From positions 62,001 through 126,000 of the forward strand of contig NZ_JAAEDL010000006.1 in the NCBI RefSeq assembly GCF_018129005.1: a stretch of DNA of 64,000 nt, in the 5' to 3' direction. The translations under genes and the position numbers were made by a program. Shown piece after piece: positions 36,164 through 44,163 of this stretch. The DNA comes from Neoroseomonas eburnea. Lineage in GTDB: Bacteria; Pseudomonadota; Alphaproteobacteria; Acetobacterales; Acetobacteraceae. Position 1 is the stretch's first letter; the number at the start of each line of letters is the position of its first letter. The notes below the pieces were generated by a model. The model was given only the letters and a program-made list of their open reading frames with translations, had not been told where the DNA came from and ran no database searches.

Positions 36164-36489
36164 TGGACCGCCGCAACATGCCGACGCTGCGCGACCTGGC
36201 CTCGACCATCCGCAGCAAGAACGCCGGCGTCGACCACATCACCTTCGACATCATCTTCAAGGAGCGCGCGAACTTCGAGAAGGTGCGCGATGCGAAGGTG
36301 CTCTCTCCGGCGATCGTCGCCGGGCTGCTGCGCATCCCCGAGAACCGCGTGACCGACTTCGTGGTCTTCGAACCTGCCAACGCGATCAAGTTCACCATCC
36401 GGCGCGAACGCCCCTCGGGCAGCCCGGGGGAGCGGGACGTCTTCGGCTCCCAGCAATACGCGCCGCTGTTCGACGTCGAGGTGCCCTGA
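36163..36489 (+). CDS. DUF4387-family protein
   Basis: A 108-residue protein starting at ATG 36163, one base overlapping the upstream stop (TGATG). LRDLASTIRSKNAGVDHITFDIIF at the start and FVVFEPANAIKFTIRR later match the small partner proteins often found next to AtuA-like genes. It has no signal peptide or cysteine cluster. A two-component enzyme with the preceding protein is plausible, by context only. Confidence 0.82.
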   Translation: MDRRNMPTLRDLASTIRSKNAGVDHITFDIIFKERANFEKVRDAKVLSPAIVAGLLRIPENRVTDFVVFEPANAIKFTIRRERPSGSPGERDVFGSQQYAPLFDVEVP

Positions 36490-36496
36490 CCCCAGG

Positions 36497-36524
36497 GGCG
36501 CGCGGGGGCTTGCCTTCGCGCGCC
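36497..36524. terminator. Intergenic stem-loop, possible attenuator
   Basis: GGCGCGCG (36497-36504) and CGCGCGCC (36517-36524) are exact complements around a 12-base loop, in the 69-bp gap between the DUF4387 gene and the THI5-like gene. No T-run follows. It may stabilise the upstream message or reduce read-through. Confidence 0.35.
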
Positions 36525-36558
36525 GCCGGGGCTCGCATGCGGGGCAGGAGGAACGTCC

Positions 36559-37452
36559 ATGACCCCGCTCACGCTTGCCGTCGTCTCGCGCAACTACTTC
36601 AACATGCCGGCCTGGCTCGGCCTGCATGCGGGGCTGTTCGCCGCCGAGGGCATCGTCCTGACCATCGACCACATCGAGGGCATCGAGGAGGTCAACGATC
36701 GCCTGCGCTCCGGCCGGGCGCAGCTCGCCTACGGCGTGACCGAACACGTCGTCCTCGATGCCGAATCCGGCGGCCACCAGGCGATCATCGGCGGCAATGT
36801 GAACCGGCTGCCCTTCTCCCTCATCGCGCGGCCGGGGATCGAGGGGCTGAAGGGGCTGCGCGGCAAGCGCATCGGCGTCTCCTCGCTGCGCGCCGGCTCG
36901 TCCTCGCTGATCATGCGGCTGCTTGCGGAGGAGGGCCTGCACTGGCCGGGCGACTACGAGCTGGTGCCCTGCGGACCGATCCTCGCGCGCTGGGAATTGC
37001 TGCGCAGCGGCGGCATCGATGCCGGGCTGCAGGGGGCGCCGCTCAACCACATCGCGCTGGACCAGGGCTTCGTCTCGCTCTGCGAGCCGCGGCAGGATTT
37101 CCAGTTCACCAGCCTCGACGTGGACACGCGCTGGGCGGAGGCGAACCGCGACCTGCTGCTGCGCTTCCTGCGCGGCTTCCTGCGCGCACATGAGCGCTTC
37201 CACACGGACCGCGACTTCGCCCGCGACGTGGCGGTGATGGAGAGCGGCATCGAGCCGCGCTACGCCGACCGCGCCTGGGACGAATACACGCGTGACGAGA
37301 TCTTCCCGCGCGACGGGGAAGCGAGCGAGGCCGGCGTGCAGGCCCTGATCGAGACCAGCGCGCTGATCCGCGACCTGCCCGCCCGCGCGCGTACCCACGC
37401 CGCCGACTACATCGACCGGCGCTGGCTCGCCGAGGCGAGGGCCTCGCTGTGA
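36559..37452 (+). CDS. NMT1/THI5-like substrate-binding-domain protein without signal peptide
   Basis: A 297-residue protein with the fold signature of THI5/NMT1/SsuA binding proteins: FNMPAWLGLHAGLFAAEGIVL, DRLRSGRAQLAYGVTEHV, and GLRGKRIGVSSLRAGSSSLIMRLL. The N-terminus MTPLTLAVVSRNYF is not a signal peptide and no lipobox is visible, so it should be cytoplasmic, and no permease or ATPase partners lie nearby. Possible roles are an enzyme, a soluble carrier, or a ligand sensor for the local activator; none is proven. AGGAGGAACG before the ATG is a strong Shine-Dalgarno. The stop overlaps the next GTG. Confidence 0.75.
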   Translation: MTPLTLAVVSRNYFNMPAWLGLHAGLFAAEGIVLTIDHIEGIEEVNDRLRSGRAQLAYGVTEHVVLDAESGGHQAIIGGNVNRLPFSLIARPGIEGLKGLRGKRIGVSSLRAGSSSLIMRLLAEEGLHWPGDYELVPCGPILARWELLRSGGIDAGLQGAPLNHIALDQGFVSLCEPRQDFQFTSLDVDTRWAEANRDLLLRFLRGFLRAHERFHTDRDFARDVAVMESGIEPRYADRAWDEYTRDEIFPRDGEASEAGVQALIETSALIRDLPARARTHAADYIDRRWLAEARASL

Positions 37453-38177
37453 GCGCGATCGACTATGGGGACCGCGCCCGCATCGGGTTGATGGTCCCCT
37501 CCGGCAACCAGGTCTGCGAGGCGGAGGTCCACGCCATGCTGCCCGCCGGCGTGGCGGCGCTGGTCACTCGCCTCGAACTGCGCGGCAGCTCGGAGCAGGA
37601 ACTTCTGCGCATGCTGGACTCGCTCGAGAACGCGGCCAGGCTGCTCGCGGATGCGCGGCCGCACCTGATCGGCTTCCACTGCACCGCGGTCTCCACCTTC
37701 GCCCCCGCCATGGCGGAGGGCATCGTGCGCCGGATCGAGGACGCCACCGGCCGCCCGGCGACGGCAACCGCCGACGCGATCCTGGCGGCGCTCGGCGTGC
37801 TCGGCACGCGCCGCGTGCTGCTGGTCACCCCCTACATTGCTCCGGTGCATGAACGGGAGATCGCCTTCCTGGCCGCGCACGGCGTCACGGTGACCGGCGG
37901 CGCGATGTTGGGGCTCAACACCAATGCCGAGATGGCTGAACTGTCCCCGGCCGAAATCGCGGTACGCACCCGTGCCGCCGCCGCCGCGGCACCCGGCGCC
38001 GAGGCCTGTTTCATCTCCTGCACCGCGATTCGCTCCGCAGGCCTGGTCGCGCCGCTGGAGGCCGAGCTCGGCATGCCCGTCATCACCAGCAACCAGGTCA
38101 TGGCCTGGCACATGTTGCGCCGCTGCGGCATCGCCGAGGCGGCGCTTGGCTTCGGACGGCTGATGGCGCTCGGCTGA
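37449..38177 (+). CDS. Maleate cis-trans isomerase / Asp-Glu racemase superfamily protein
   Basis: A 242-residue cytoplasmic enzyme. Both conserved cysteines of maleate isomerases and racemases are present: Cys78 in GFHCTAVS and Cys191 in FISCTAIRSAG. Arylmalonate decarboxylases of the same fold keep only one, so isomerisation or racemisation is more likely. MVPSGNQVCEAEVHAML near the N-terminus matches the substrate-binding loop. The GTG start overlaps the upstream stop. It is the last gene of the AtuA-like group; the true substrate is unknown. Confidence 0.85.
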   Translation: MSAIDYGDRARIGLMVPSGNQVCEAEVHAMLPAGVAALVTRLELRGSSEQELLRMLDSLENAARLLADARPHLIGFHCTAVSTFAPAMAEGIVRRIEDATGRPATATADAILAALGVLGTRRVLLVTPYIAPVHEREIAFLAAHGVTVTGGAMLGLNTNAEMAELSPAEIAVRTRAAAAAAPGAEACFISCTAIRSAGLVAPLEAELGMPVITSNQVMAWHMLRRCGIAEAALGFGRLMALG

Positions 38178-38184
38178 CCCGGTC

Positions 38185-38212
38185 TTGCCGCGCCGTTGCG
38201 ACCGCCTATCAT
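38185..38212 (+). promoter_or_regulatory. Sigma-70-like promoter upstream of TRAP operon
   Basis: TTGCCG (38185-38190) and TATCAT (38207-38212) are separated by 16 bp, in the gap after the isomerase gene and 46 bp before ATG 38259. It suggests that the TRAP genes are transcribed separately from the sigma-54 group, though read-through is possible. Confidence 0.4.
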
Positions 38213-38258
38213 CGCGATGACTCGTCCGGACCCAACCGGAGGTCGGAGGAAACGCCCG

Positions 38259-39254
38259 ATGACACGTCTCACCCGCCGCGCCCTCGCGGGCGCCACCTTC
38301 GCCCTTGCCGCGGCGCCGGCCGTCCTTCGCGCGCAGGGCCGCACGGTGCTGCGCATAGGCTGGACCAGCGGCGATGGTGCGCAGGACCCTTACGCGAACG
38401 GCGCGCGGCTGTTCAAGCAGGCGCTGGAACGGCGCGTCGGCGAGCGCGTGGACGTGCAGCTCTTCCCCAACCGCGCCCTCGGCGACGAACGTCCGATGCT
38501 GGACGGCATGCGGCTCGGCACGGTGGACATGGGCGTCATCACCAACGCGGTGATCGCGCAGGTCGAGCCGGCCTTCCAGGTCAATGACATGCCGTTCCTG
38601 TTCTCCAGCGAGGAACAGGCGCATCGCGTGCTCGACGGCCAGGTCGGGCAGGCGCTGAAGACGCGCCTCGAAGCCCGCGGCGTCGTGCCGCTCGGCTACA
38701 TGGAAGGCGGCTTCCGCCACATGATCAACAACATCCGGCCGATCGCGCGGCCGGAAGACCTTCGCGGCATCAAGTTCCGCGTGCTGCAGAGCCCGATCTA
38801 CATTGAGATGTTCCGCAGCCTCGGCGGCAACGCCGTGCCGATGGCCTGGGGCGAGACCTTCACCGCCGTGCAGCAGGGTGCCATCGACGGGTTGGAGATC
38901 CCGCTCGGGATCATCGACCAGAACAAGTACTACGAGGTCACGAAGTACCTCTCGCTGACCGGCCACATCTACTCGATGATCGGCCTGCTGATGGCCAAGC
39001 GCAGCTTCGACCGCCTGCCCGCCGAGCTGAAGGGCCCGGTCACCGAGGCCGCAGCCGAGGCGACGCGCGCCCAGCGCACCGCCAATGCCGCCGCCAATAC
39101 CGGCTTCCTCGAAAGCCTCCGCCGCCACGGCATGCAGATCAACGAGGTCGCGGACAAGGCCGCCTTCCGCCGCGGCGTGCTGCCGATGTACGAGAGCTTC
39201 CGCGGCCAGATCGGCGCGGACATCGTGCGGGACGCGCTGGCCGCGGTGCAGTGA
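38259..39254 (+). CDS. dctP: TRAP transporter solute-binding protein (DctP family)
   Basis: A 331-residue periplasmic binding protein. MTRLTRRALAGATFALAAAPAVLRAQ is a Tat-like signal with cleavage near residue 26. GGAGGA lies 8 bases before ATG 38259, deciding against the upstream ATGs. DctP features are VQLFPNRALGDERPMLDGMRLGTVDMGV, DLRGIKFRVLQSPIYIEMFRSLG and TFTAVQQGAIDGLEIPL. These proteins bind organic-acid anions through a conserved arginine (probably that in IKFRV). It forms a complete TRAP system with the next two genes. Confidence 0.93.
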   Translation: MTRLTRRALAGATFALAAAPAVLRAQGRTVLRIGWTSGDGAQDPYANGARLFKQALERRVGERVDVQLFPNRALGDERPMLDGMRLGTVDMGVITNAVIAQVEPAFQVNDMPFLFSSEEQAHRVLDGQVGQALKTRLEARGVVPLGYMEGGFRHMINNIRPIARPEDLRGIKFRVLQSPIYIEMFRSLGGNAVPMAWGETFTAVQQGAIDGLEIPLGIIDQNKYYEVTKYLSLTGHIYSMIGLLMAKRSFDRLPAELKGPVTEAAAEATRAQRTANAAANTGFLESLRRHGMQINEVADKAAFRRGVLPMYESFRGQIGADIVRDALAAVQ

Positions 39255-39736
39255 CCGCGCTCGGCTCGATCACCCGCACGGTGGCGGGGGCGACGCGCGT
39301 CTCCATCGCGCTTGCCGCCGCCGGCATGCTCGGCTGCATCACCTACCAGGTGGTGATGCGATACGTGGTCGGCGCTGCCTCCTCCTGGAGCGAGGAGGCG
39401 GCGGTGCTGCTGTTTTCCTGGAGCGTGCTGGGCGGACTTGCCCTCGGCGTGCATGAAGGCTTCCACGTGCGCCTGACCCTGCTGCCGGACAGGCTGCCAC
39501 GTGACGCGCGGATCCCCGCGGAGCGCTTGCTGGATGCCGTCACGGCAGCGCTCGGCGCCTTCCTCGTCTGGTCCGCCTGGCGGTTCCTCGACATCACCTC
39601 GGGTTCCGTCTCGGCGGCGATCGGCTACCCGACCGAGATCCTCAATGCGCTCGGCATCGCCTGCGGCGCGCTGATGGCGCTTTTCGGCCTGGAACGAGCG
39701 CTGCGGCCCGGCGGCACGGTGGACGGCGCCGCATGA
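39251..39736 (+). CDS. dctQ: TRAP transporter small permease (DctQ family)
   Basis: A 161-residue membrane protein with four predicted helices. CITYQVVMRYVVGAASSWSEEAAVLLFSW is the DctQ signature, with the Arg-Tyr and SW-SEE positions. The GTG start overlaps the DctP stop, and its stop overlaps the DctM start. Confidence 0.9.
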   Translation: MTALGSITRTVAGATRVSIALAAAGMLGCITYQVVMRYVVGAASSWSEEAAVLLFSWSVLGGLALGVHEGFHVRLTLLPDRLPRDARIPAERLLDAVTAALGAFLVWSAWRFLDITSGSVSAAIGYPTEILNALGIACGALMALFGLERALRPGGTVDGAA

Positions 39737-41013
39737 CCGAGATCGCCTGGTTCCTCACCGCCGGCTTCGGCCTGATGGTCGTGCTCGGCGTACCCTTCGC
39801 CATCGCCATCGCACTGGCCGTCACCGGCGCATTGATCGCCGCCGACATCGAACCCGCCTTCCTGGCGCAATCCGTCATCAGCGGTTCGCAGCAGTTCAGC
39901 CTGCTTGCCATCCCGCTCTTCATGCTGGCCGGGGAGTTGATGTCCGCGGGCGGCCTGTCCCAGAGACTGGTGGACGTCGCCTCCACCCTTGTGCGTCACC
40001 TGCGCGGCGGGCTGGCGATGGTCACGGTGCTGGCGGCGCTGGTGTTCTCGGCCATTTCCGGTTCGGCACCCGCCACCACGGCGGCGATCGGCGCCATCAT
40101 GATCCCGGCCATGGCGAAGGCCGGCTACGACAAGGCCTTCGCGGCGTCGATCGCCGTCAGCGCCGGCGTGCTCGGGCCGCTCATCCCGCCCTCCATCGCC
40201 TTCGTCATCTGGGGCATCGTGGCGGAGCAATCGATCGGCCGGCTGTTCCTGTCCGGCATCGTGCCCGGCATCGTGCTGGCGCTCGGGCTGCTGGTGATCT
40301 GCTGGGTGCATGCCTGGCGCAACGACGTGCCTCGCCTGCCGCGCGCCAGCCTGAAGGAGGCAGCCATCGCCTTCGCACGGGGGCGCTGGGCGCTCGCCTC
40401 GCCGCTGGTGGTGCTGGGCGGAATCTACGGTGGCATCTTCACGCCGACCGAGGCGGCGGCCGTCTCCTGCGTCTATGCGCTACTGGTCGGGCTCTTCGTG
40501 GAGCGGCAGCTCGACTGGCGGGAATTGCCGAAGATCTTCGCCAGCGCCATGCGCACCAGCGCGATCGTCTGCGCCATCATCGCCGTCTCGGCGGGCTTCG
40601 GCATCCTGGTGGCGCAGGAGCAGATCGCGACGCGCTTCGCCACCTGGCTGGCGGCGAACGTCAGCGAGAAATGGATGGCGCTCGCCGCGCTGAACATCGC
40701 CTTCTTCCTGCTGGCGGCGGTGATGGACGAGATCGCCATCATGGTGATCCTCGGGCCCATGCTGATCGCCATCGCCAATCGCTTCGGCGTGGACCCGATC
40801 CACTTCGGCGCCATCATCGTGACGAATGTCTCGATCGGCATGGCGGCGCCGCCGATCGGCTATTGCCTGTTCATCGGCATGGCGATCAGCGGGCTGTCGC
40901 TGATGCGCATCAGCCGGGCGATCTGGCCGCAGATCCTGTGGATGCTGGTGGTGCTGTTCCTCACCACCTACATCCCGGGCTTCGCGCTGATGTTCCAACC
41001 GCCGGTGCGGTAG
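39733..41013 (+). CDS. dctM: TRAP transporter large permease (DctM family)
   Basis: A 426-residue membrane protein with about 12 helices. VLGVPFAIAIALAVTGAL opens the protein, FSAISGSAPATTAAIGAIMIPAM is the conserved substrate/sodium site region, and GPLIPPSIAFVIWGIVAEQSIGRLFLSGIVPG is the central DctM motif. With DctP and DctQ it makes a sodium-coupled importer, probably of a dicarboxylate or other organic acid. It is followed by a strong hairpin. Confidence 0.93.
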   Translation: MTEIAWFLTAGFGLMVVLGVPFAIAIALAVTGALIAADIEPAFLAQSVISGSQQFSLLAIPLFMLAGELMSAGGLSQRLVDVASTLVRHLRGGLAMVTVLAALVFSAISGSAPATTAAIGAIMIPAMAKAGYDKAFAASIAVSAGVLGPLIPPSIAFVIWGIVAEQSIGRLFLSGIVPGIVLALGLLVICWVHAWRNDVPRLPRASLKEAAIAFARGRWALASPLVVLGGIYGGIFTPTEAAAVSCVYALLVGLFVERQLDWRELPKIFASAMRTSAIVCAIIAVSAGFGILVAQEQIATRFATWLAANVSEKWMALAALNIAFFLLAAVMDEIAIMVILGPMLIAIANRFGVDPIHFGAIIVTNVSIGMAAPPIGYCLFIGMAISGLSLMRISRAIWPQILWMLVVLFLTTYIPGFALMFQPPVR

Positions 41014-41033
41014 GCGCCGCCAAGCGAAACGCG

Positions 41034-41059
41034 CCGCGCGAAGGTCTTCCTTCGCGCGG
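41034..41059. terminator. Perfect 11-bp stem-loop between convergent genes
   Basis: CCGCGCGAAGG-TCTT-CCTTCGCGCGG is an exact inverted repeat with a four-base loop, 20 bp after dctM and 6 bp before the end of the convergent amidohydrolase gene. It is a good candidate bidirectional terminator despite lacking a T-tract. Confidence 0.6.
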
Positions 41060-41065
41060 TCGAGA

Positions 41066-41923
41066 TCAGAAGCCGTAGAGCCGTGCCGGGTTGTCCACCA
41101 GCACCCGGCGCCGCTCGGCAGCGGAGGGCGCCCATTCGCCGAAGCGGTCGAGCAGCGCCCCGTCCTCAGGCATCCACTCCGCCAGCGAGGGGTGTGGCCA
41201 ATCCGTGCCCCAGACGCAGCGATCCGGCGCAACATCCAGCAGGGCGCGCGCGAAGGGCGCGACATCGGCGAAGGGCGGCCCGGCCGAGGAAATCCGGTAG
41301 CCGCACAGCTTCACCCAGGCCCGCCCGCTGCCGACCAGCCGCAGCAGCGCCTGGAAGCCTGGCGCGTTCAGCCCTTCCGCCGTGCGCACGCCGCCCATGT
41401 GGTCCACCACCACCTCCACCGGCAGGTCGGCGAGGCGCGGCGCCAGTTCCGGCAATTGGTGCCCCTCCGCGTAGAGCTGCAGGTGCCAGCTCAGCGGCGC
41501 GATCCGCCGCGCCAGCGCCTCGAGCTGATCGAGCGGCGTGCCGTTGCCGCTCACCGCGTTGAAGCGAACGCCCCGCGTGCCGCGCGCGTGAAGGTCGCGC
41601 AGCGCCGCCTCGTCGAAGCTGTCGTCCACCACCGCGACGACCCGCGCGCGGTCCAACCCGAAGCGCGCCGCCGCATCCAGGGAACACGCATTGTCCGTGC
41701 CGTAGACGGAAGGCTGCACGATCACCATCCGCTCGATGCCGAGCGCCTCCGCCATGCGCAGATAGGCCGGGATCAGTGCCGCCGCCGGGTCGTAGTGCCG
41801 CCCCGCATCCAGCGGAAAGCGGTCATAGGGCCCGAAGATGTGGAAGTGGCAGTCGCAGGACAGCGCGGGTGCGCGCCAGGACGGCTTCGGGACGACGTCG
41901 AGCGGCGGCAGGGACGGCTTCAT
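41066..41923 (-). CDS. Amidohydrolase family 2 protein, 2-pyrone-4,6-dicarboxylate lactonase (LigI)-like
   Basis: A 285-residue TIM-barrel hydrolase. The N-terminal metal-site motif is SCDCHFHIFGPYDRFPLDAG, whose HxH and FGP...FP pattern resembles LigI. LVDHMGG and the late WGTDWPHPSL, with the catalytic Asp, are also as in that family. LigI opens the lactone ring of an aromatic-degradation intermediate; related members open muconolactones. ATG 41923 overlaps the stop of the MetE-like gene, so the two are coupled. The specific lactone is unknown. Confidence 0.85.
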   Translation of the reverse strand: MKPSLPPLDVVPKPSWRAPALSCDCHFHIFGPYDRFPLDAGRHYDPAAALIPAYLRMAEALGIERMVIVQPSVYGTDNACSLDAAARFGLDRARVVAVVDDSFDEAALRDLHARGTRGVRFNAVSGNGTPLDQLEALARRIAPLSWHLQLYAEGHQLPELAPRLADLPVEVVVDHMGGVRTAEGLNAPGFQALLRLVGSGRAWVKLCGYRISSAGPPFADVAPFARALLDVAPDRCVWGTDWPHPSLAEWMPEDGALLDRFGEWAPSAAERRRVLVDNPARLYGF

Positions 41924-42969
41924 CGCGCTGCCCCCGTCAGTTCGCGCCGCACGATCGCGGCGCCTTCGACCATGGCGCGCATCTTCCCGTCCGCGACCTC
42001 GCGCGGCAGGTACTTCATGCCGCAATCGGGTGCGACGATCACCCGCGCCGGATCGACATGCGGCAACGCGCGGCGGATGCGCGCCGCCACCGTCTCCGCG
42101 CTTTCCACCTTCAGCTCCGCCAGGTCGATGACGCCGAGGATGATGGTCTGCTCCGGCAGCCCCTTCAGCACCGAGGTGTCGAGATTGGACTGCGCCGTCT
42201 CGATCGAAATCTGCCGCACCCGGCAGTTGCACAGCTCGGGCAGGAATGAATAGCCGTGCGGCCGCTCGTGGATGATGGCGGCGTAGCCGAAGCAGATGTG
42301 CAGCGCCGTCATGCCCTCGATGCCGTCGAGCGCGCGGTTCACGGCGTCCAGGCCGTATTGCCGCGCCTTCTCCGGTCGCGCCTGCATGTATGGCTCGTCG
42401 ATCTGCACGATATCGGCGCCGGCGGCGAAGAGGTCGCGGATCTCCTCATTGACGGCGGCGGCGTAGTCCATCGCCATCTCCGCCTCGTCCTCGTAGAAAT
42501 CGTTCTGCGCCTGCTGGGCCATGGTGAAGGGGCCGGGCACCGTGATCTTGATGACGCGGTCGGTGTTGGCGCGCAGGAACTGCACGTCGCGCGCTTCCAC
42601 CGCATGGCGCCGACGGATGCGCCCCACCACGCGAGGCACCGGGTTCGGATGGCCGCTGCGGTCGAGCGCAGACCCCGGATTGTCGATGTCCACCCCGTCC
42701 AGCGCCGTGGCGAAGCGGTTGGAGTAGCTCTCGCGCCGCATCTCGCCATCCGTGATGATGTCGAGCCCCGCCTTCTCCTGCGCGCGGATCGCCAGCAGCG
42801 TCGCGTCGTCCTGCGCCTGGTCGAGGAATTCCGGCGCGACGCGCCACAGCTCGCGGGCCCGCACCCGCGGCGGGAAGCGGCCGGCCAGCCGCTTGCGGTC
42901 GATCAGCCAGTCAGGCTGGGGGTAGGAGCCGACGAGCGAGGTCGGCAGCAGCGGCAGCGCACGGGCCAT
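41920..42969 (-). CDS. MetE-core protein (cobalamin-independent methionine synthase C-terminal-domain family)
   Basis: A 349-residue single-barrel protein, about half the length of full MetE, lacking the N-terminal folate-binding barrel. Zinc ligands expected from MetE are present: H-x-C in ALHICFGYA and Cys in VIAPDCGMKYLP; DIVQIDEPYMQARPE and ITDGEMRRESY are also family motifs. Relatives include core methionine synthases and zinc-dependent thiol alkyltransferases such as epoxyalkane:CoM transferase, so the methyl or alkyl donor is not known. ATG 42969 has GAGGAAAC just upstream. Coupling to a LigI-like lactonase argues for a degradative rather than biosynthetic role (inference). Confidence 0.85.
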   Translation of the reverse strand: MARALPLLPTSLVGSYPQPDWLIDRKRLAGRFPPRVRARELWRVAPEFLDQAQDDATLLAIRAQEKAGLDIITDGEMRRESYSNRFATALDGVDIDNPGSALDRSGHPNPVPRVVGRIRRRHAVEARDVQFLRANTDRVIKITVPGPFTMAQQAQNDFYEDEAEMAMDYAAAVNEEIRDLFAAGADIVQIDEPYMQARPEKARQYGLDAVNRALDGIEGMTALHICFGYAAIIHERPHGYSFLPELCNCRVRQISIETAQSNLDTSVLKGLPEQTIILGVIDLAELKVESAETVAARIRRALPHVDPARVIVAPDCGMKYLPREVADGKMRAMVEGAAIVRRELTGAAR

Positions 42970-43106
42970 GATGTTTCCTCCGTGCGGGAAGGCTAGCGCC
43001 ACCTCCGCGGCCAGACCAGGGGCGCCCGGGCTTGCAGGACCGGGAGGGCGAGGAAAGAATGATGCCACGGCGACGGATGATCGCCGGCGATCCAGGGAGG
43101 ATACCG

Positions 43107-44090
43107 ATGCTGTTGCGCAGGTCAGTTCTGGCCGCCGCGATGCTGGCCATGGGGTGCGGCGGCGCGTTGGCGCAGACGCGCTGGACCATGGCGACCGCCT
43201 ACGCCGAGGGCAACTTCCACACCCGCAACATCCGCGCCTTCGCCGAGGAGGTGGAGCGCGGCACCGAGGGCCGCCTTTCCATCCAGCTCCATCCTGGCGC
43301 TTCGTTGCTGCAGATGCCGAGCATCAAGCGGGGAGTGCAGACCGGCCAGATCCAGATGGGCGAGGTGTTGCTCTCGGTACACGGCAATGAGGACCCGTTC
43401 TTTGAGGTGGACAGCGTTCCCTTCCTCGCGGACACCTGGGATGCGACCGCCGCGCTCGACCGCACGAGCATGCCTTTCATCCGCGCGCGACTGGAGCGCC
43501 AGGGCATCGTCCCGCTCTACGCCGTTCCCTGGCCGAGCCAGGCCTTCTACACGCGCACCGAGATCCGTGCCGTCGAGGACCTGCGCGGCCTGCGCTTCCG
43601 CACCTACAACGTGCTGACGACGCGCATGGCGGAACTGCTCGGCGCCGCGCCCGTCACGGTGCAGGTGGCGGAGATCCCGCAAGCCTTTGCCACCGGCGTC
43701 ATCGCGGCGATGTTCACCTCGGCGCAGACCGGTGTCGACACCAGCGCCTGGGACTACGCGCGCTACTTCACCGATGTCGGCGGCATGCGGGCGCGCAACT
43801 TCATCATCGTCAATGCGCGTGCCTTCCGTGCGCTCGACGAGGCAACGCGCGACGTGCTGACCCAGGCCGCCGAGCGCGCGGCCGCGCGCGGCCTGGATGC
43901 CGCCAAGGCAGCGGAGACAGAGATGGTCGAGCGCCTGCGCGCACGCGGCATGCAGGTCGGCACACCCTCGCCGCAGTTCCTGGCGCAGTTGCGCGAGATC
44001 GGCGTCCGGCAGACCCGGGAATGGGCGCAGCGCGCCGGACCGGAAGGGACGCAGCTCCTTGCGGCCTATCGCGCCGCTATCCCTCGATGA
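43107..44090 (+). CDS. TRAP-type solute-binding protein (DctP family), orphan
   Basis: A 327-residue binding protein. AGGGAGG lies 6 bases before ATG 43107, and MLLRRSVLAAAMLAMGCGGALAQ is a Sec-type signal cut after ALA; the cysteine at ~17 is not in a convincing lipobox. DctP features are IQLHPGASLLQMPSIKRGVQTGQIQMGEVLLS and DLRGLRFRTYNVLTTRMAELLGA. No DctQM permease is adjacent, so it must use a distant one. It is divergent from the MetE-core gene. Confidence 0.88.
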   Translation: MLLRRSVLAAAMLAMGCGGALAQTRWTMATAYAEGNFHTRNIRAFAEEVERGTEGRLSIQLHPGASLLQMPSIKRGVQTGQIQMGEVLLSVHGNEDPFFEVDSVPFLADTWDATAALDRTSMPFIRARLERQGIVPLYAVPWPSQAFYTRTEIRAVEDLRGLRFRTYNVLTTRMAELLGAAPVTVQVAEIPQAFATGVIAAMFTSAQTGVDTSAWDYARYFTDVGGMRARNFIIVNARAFRALDEATRDVLTQAAERAAARGLDAAKAAETEMVERLRARGMQVGTPSPQFLAQLREIGVRQTREWAQRAGPEGTQLLAAYRAAIPR

Positions 44091-44163
44091 GATGGCGCCG
44101 CGGCCCCTGGTGACGGGCGGCGGCGCAGGTTCCCGCCTGTCCGCAAGAACGGAGGATACGACC

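Noticed and set aside
43019-43035. Possible sigma-54 site before the orphan DctP gene
   Set aside because: A TTGC is present but the GG is one base out of register (spacing not 10).
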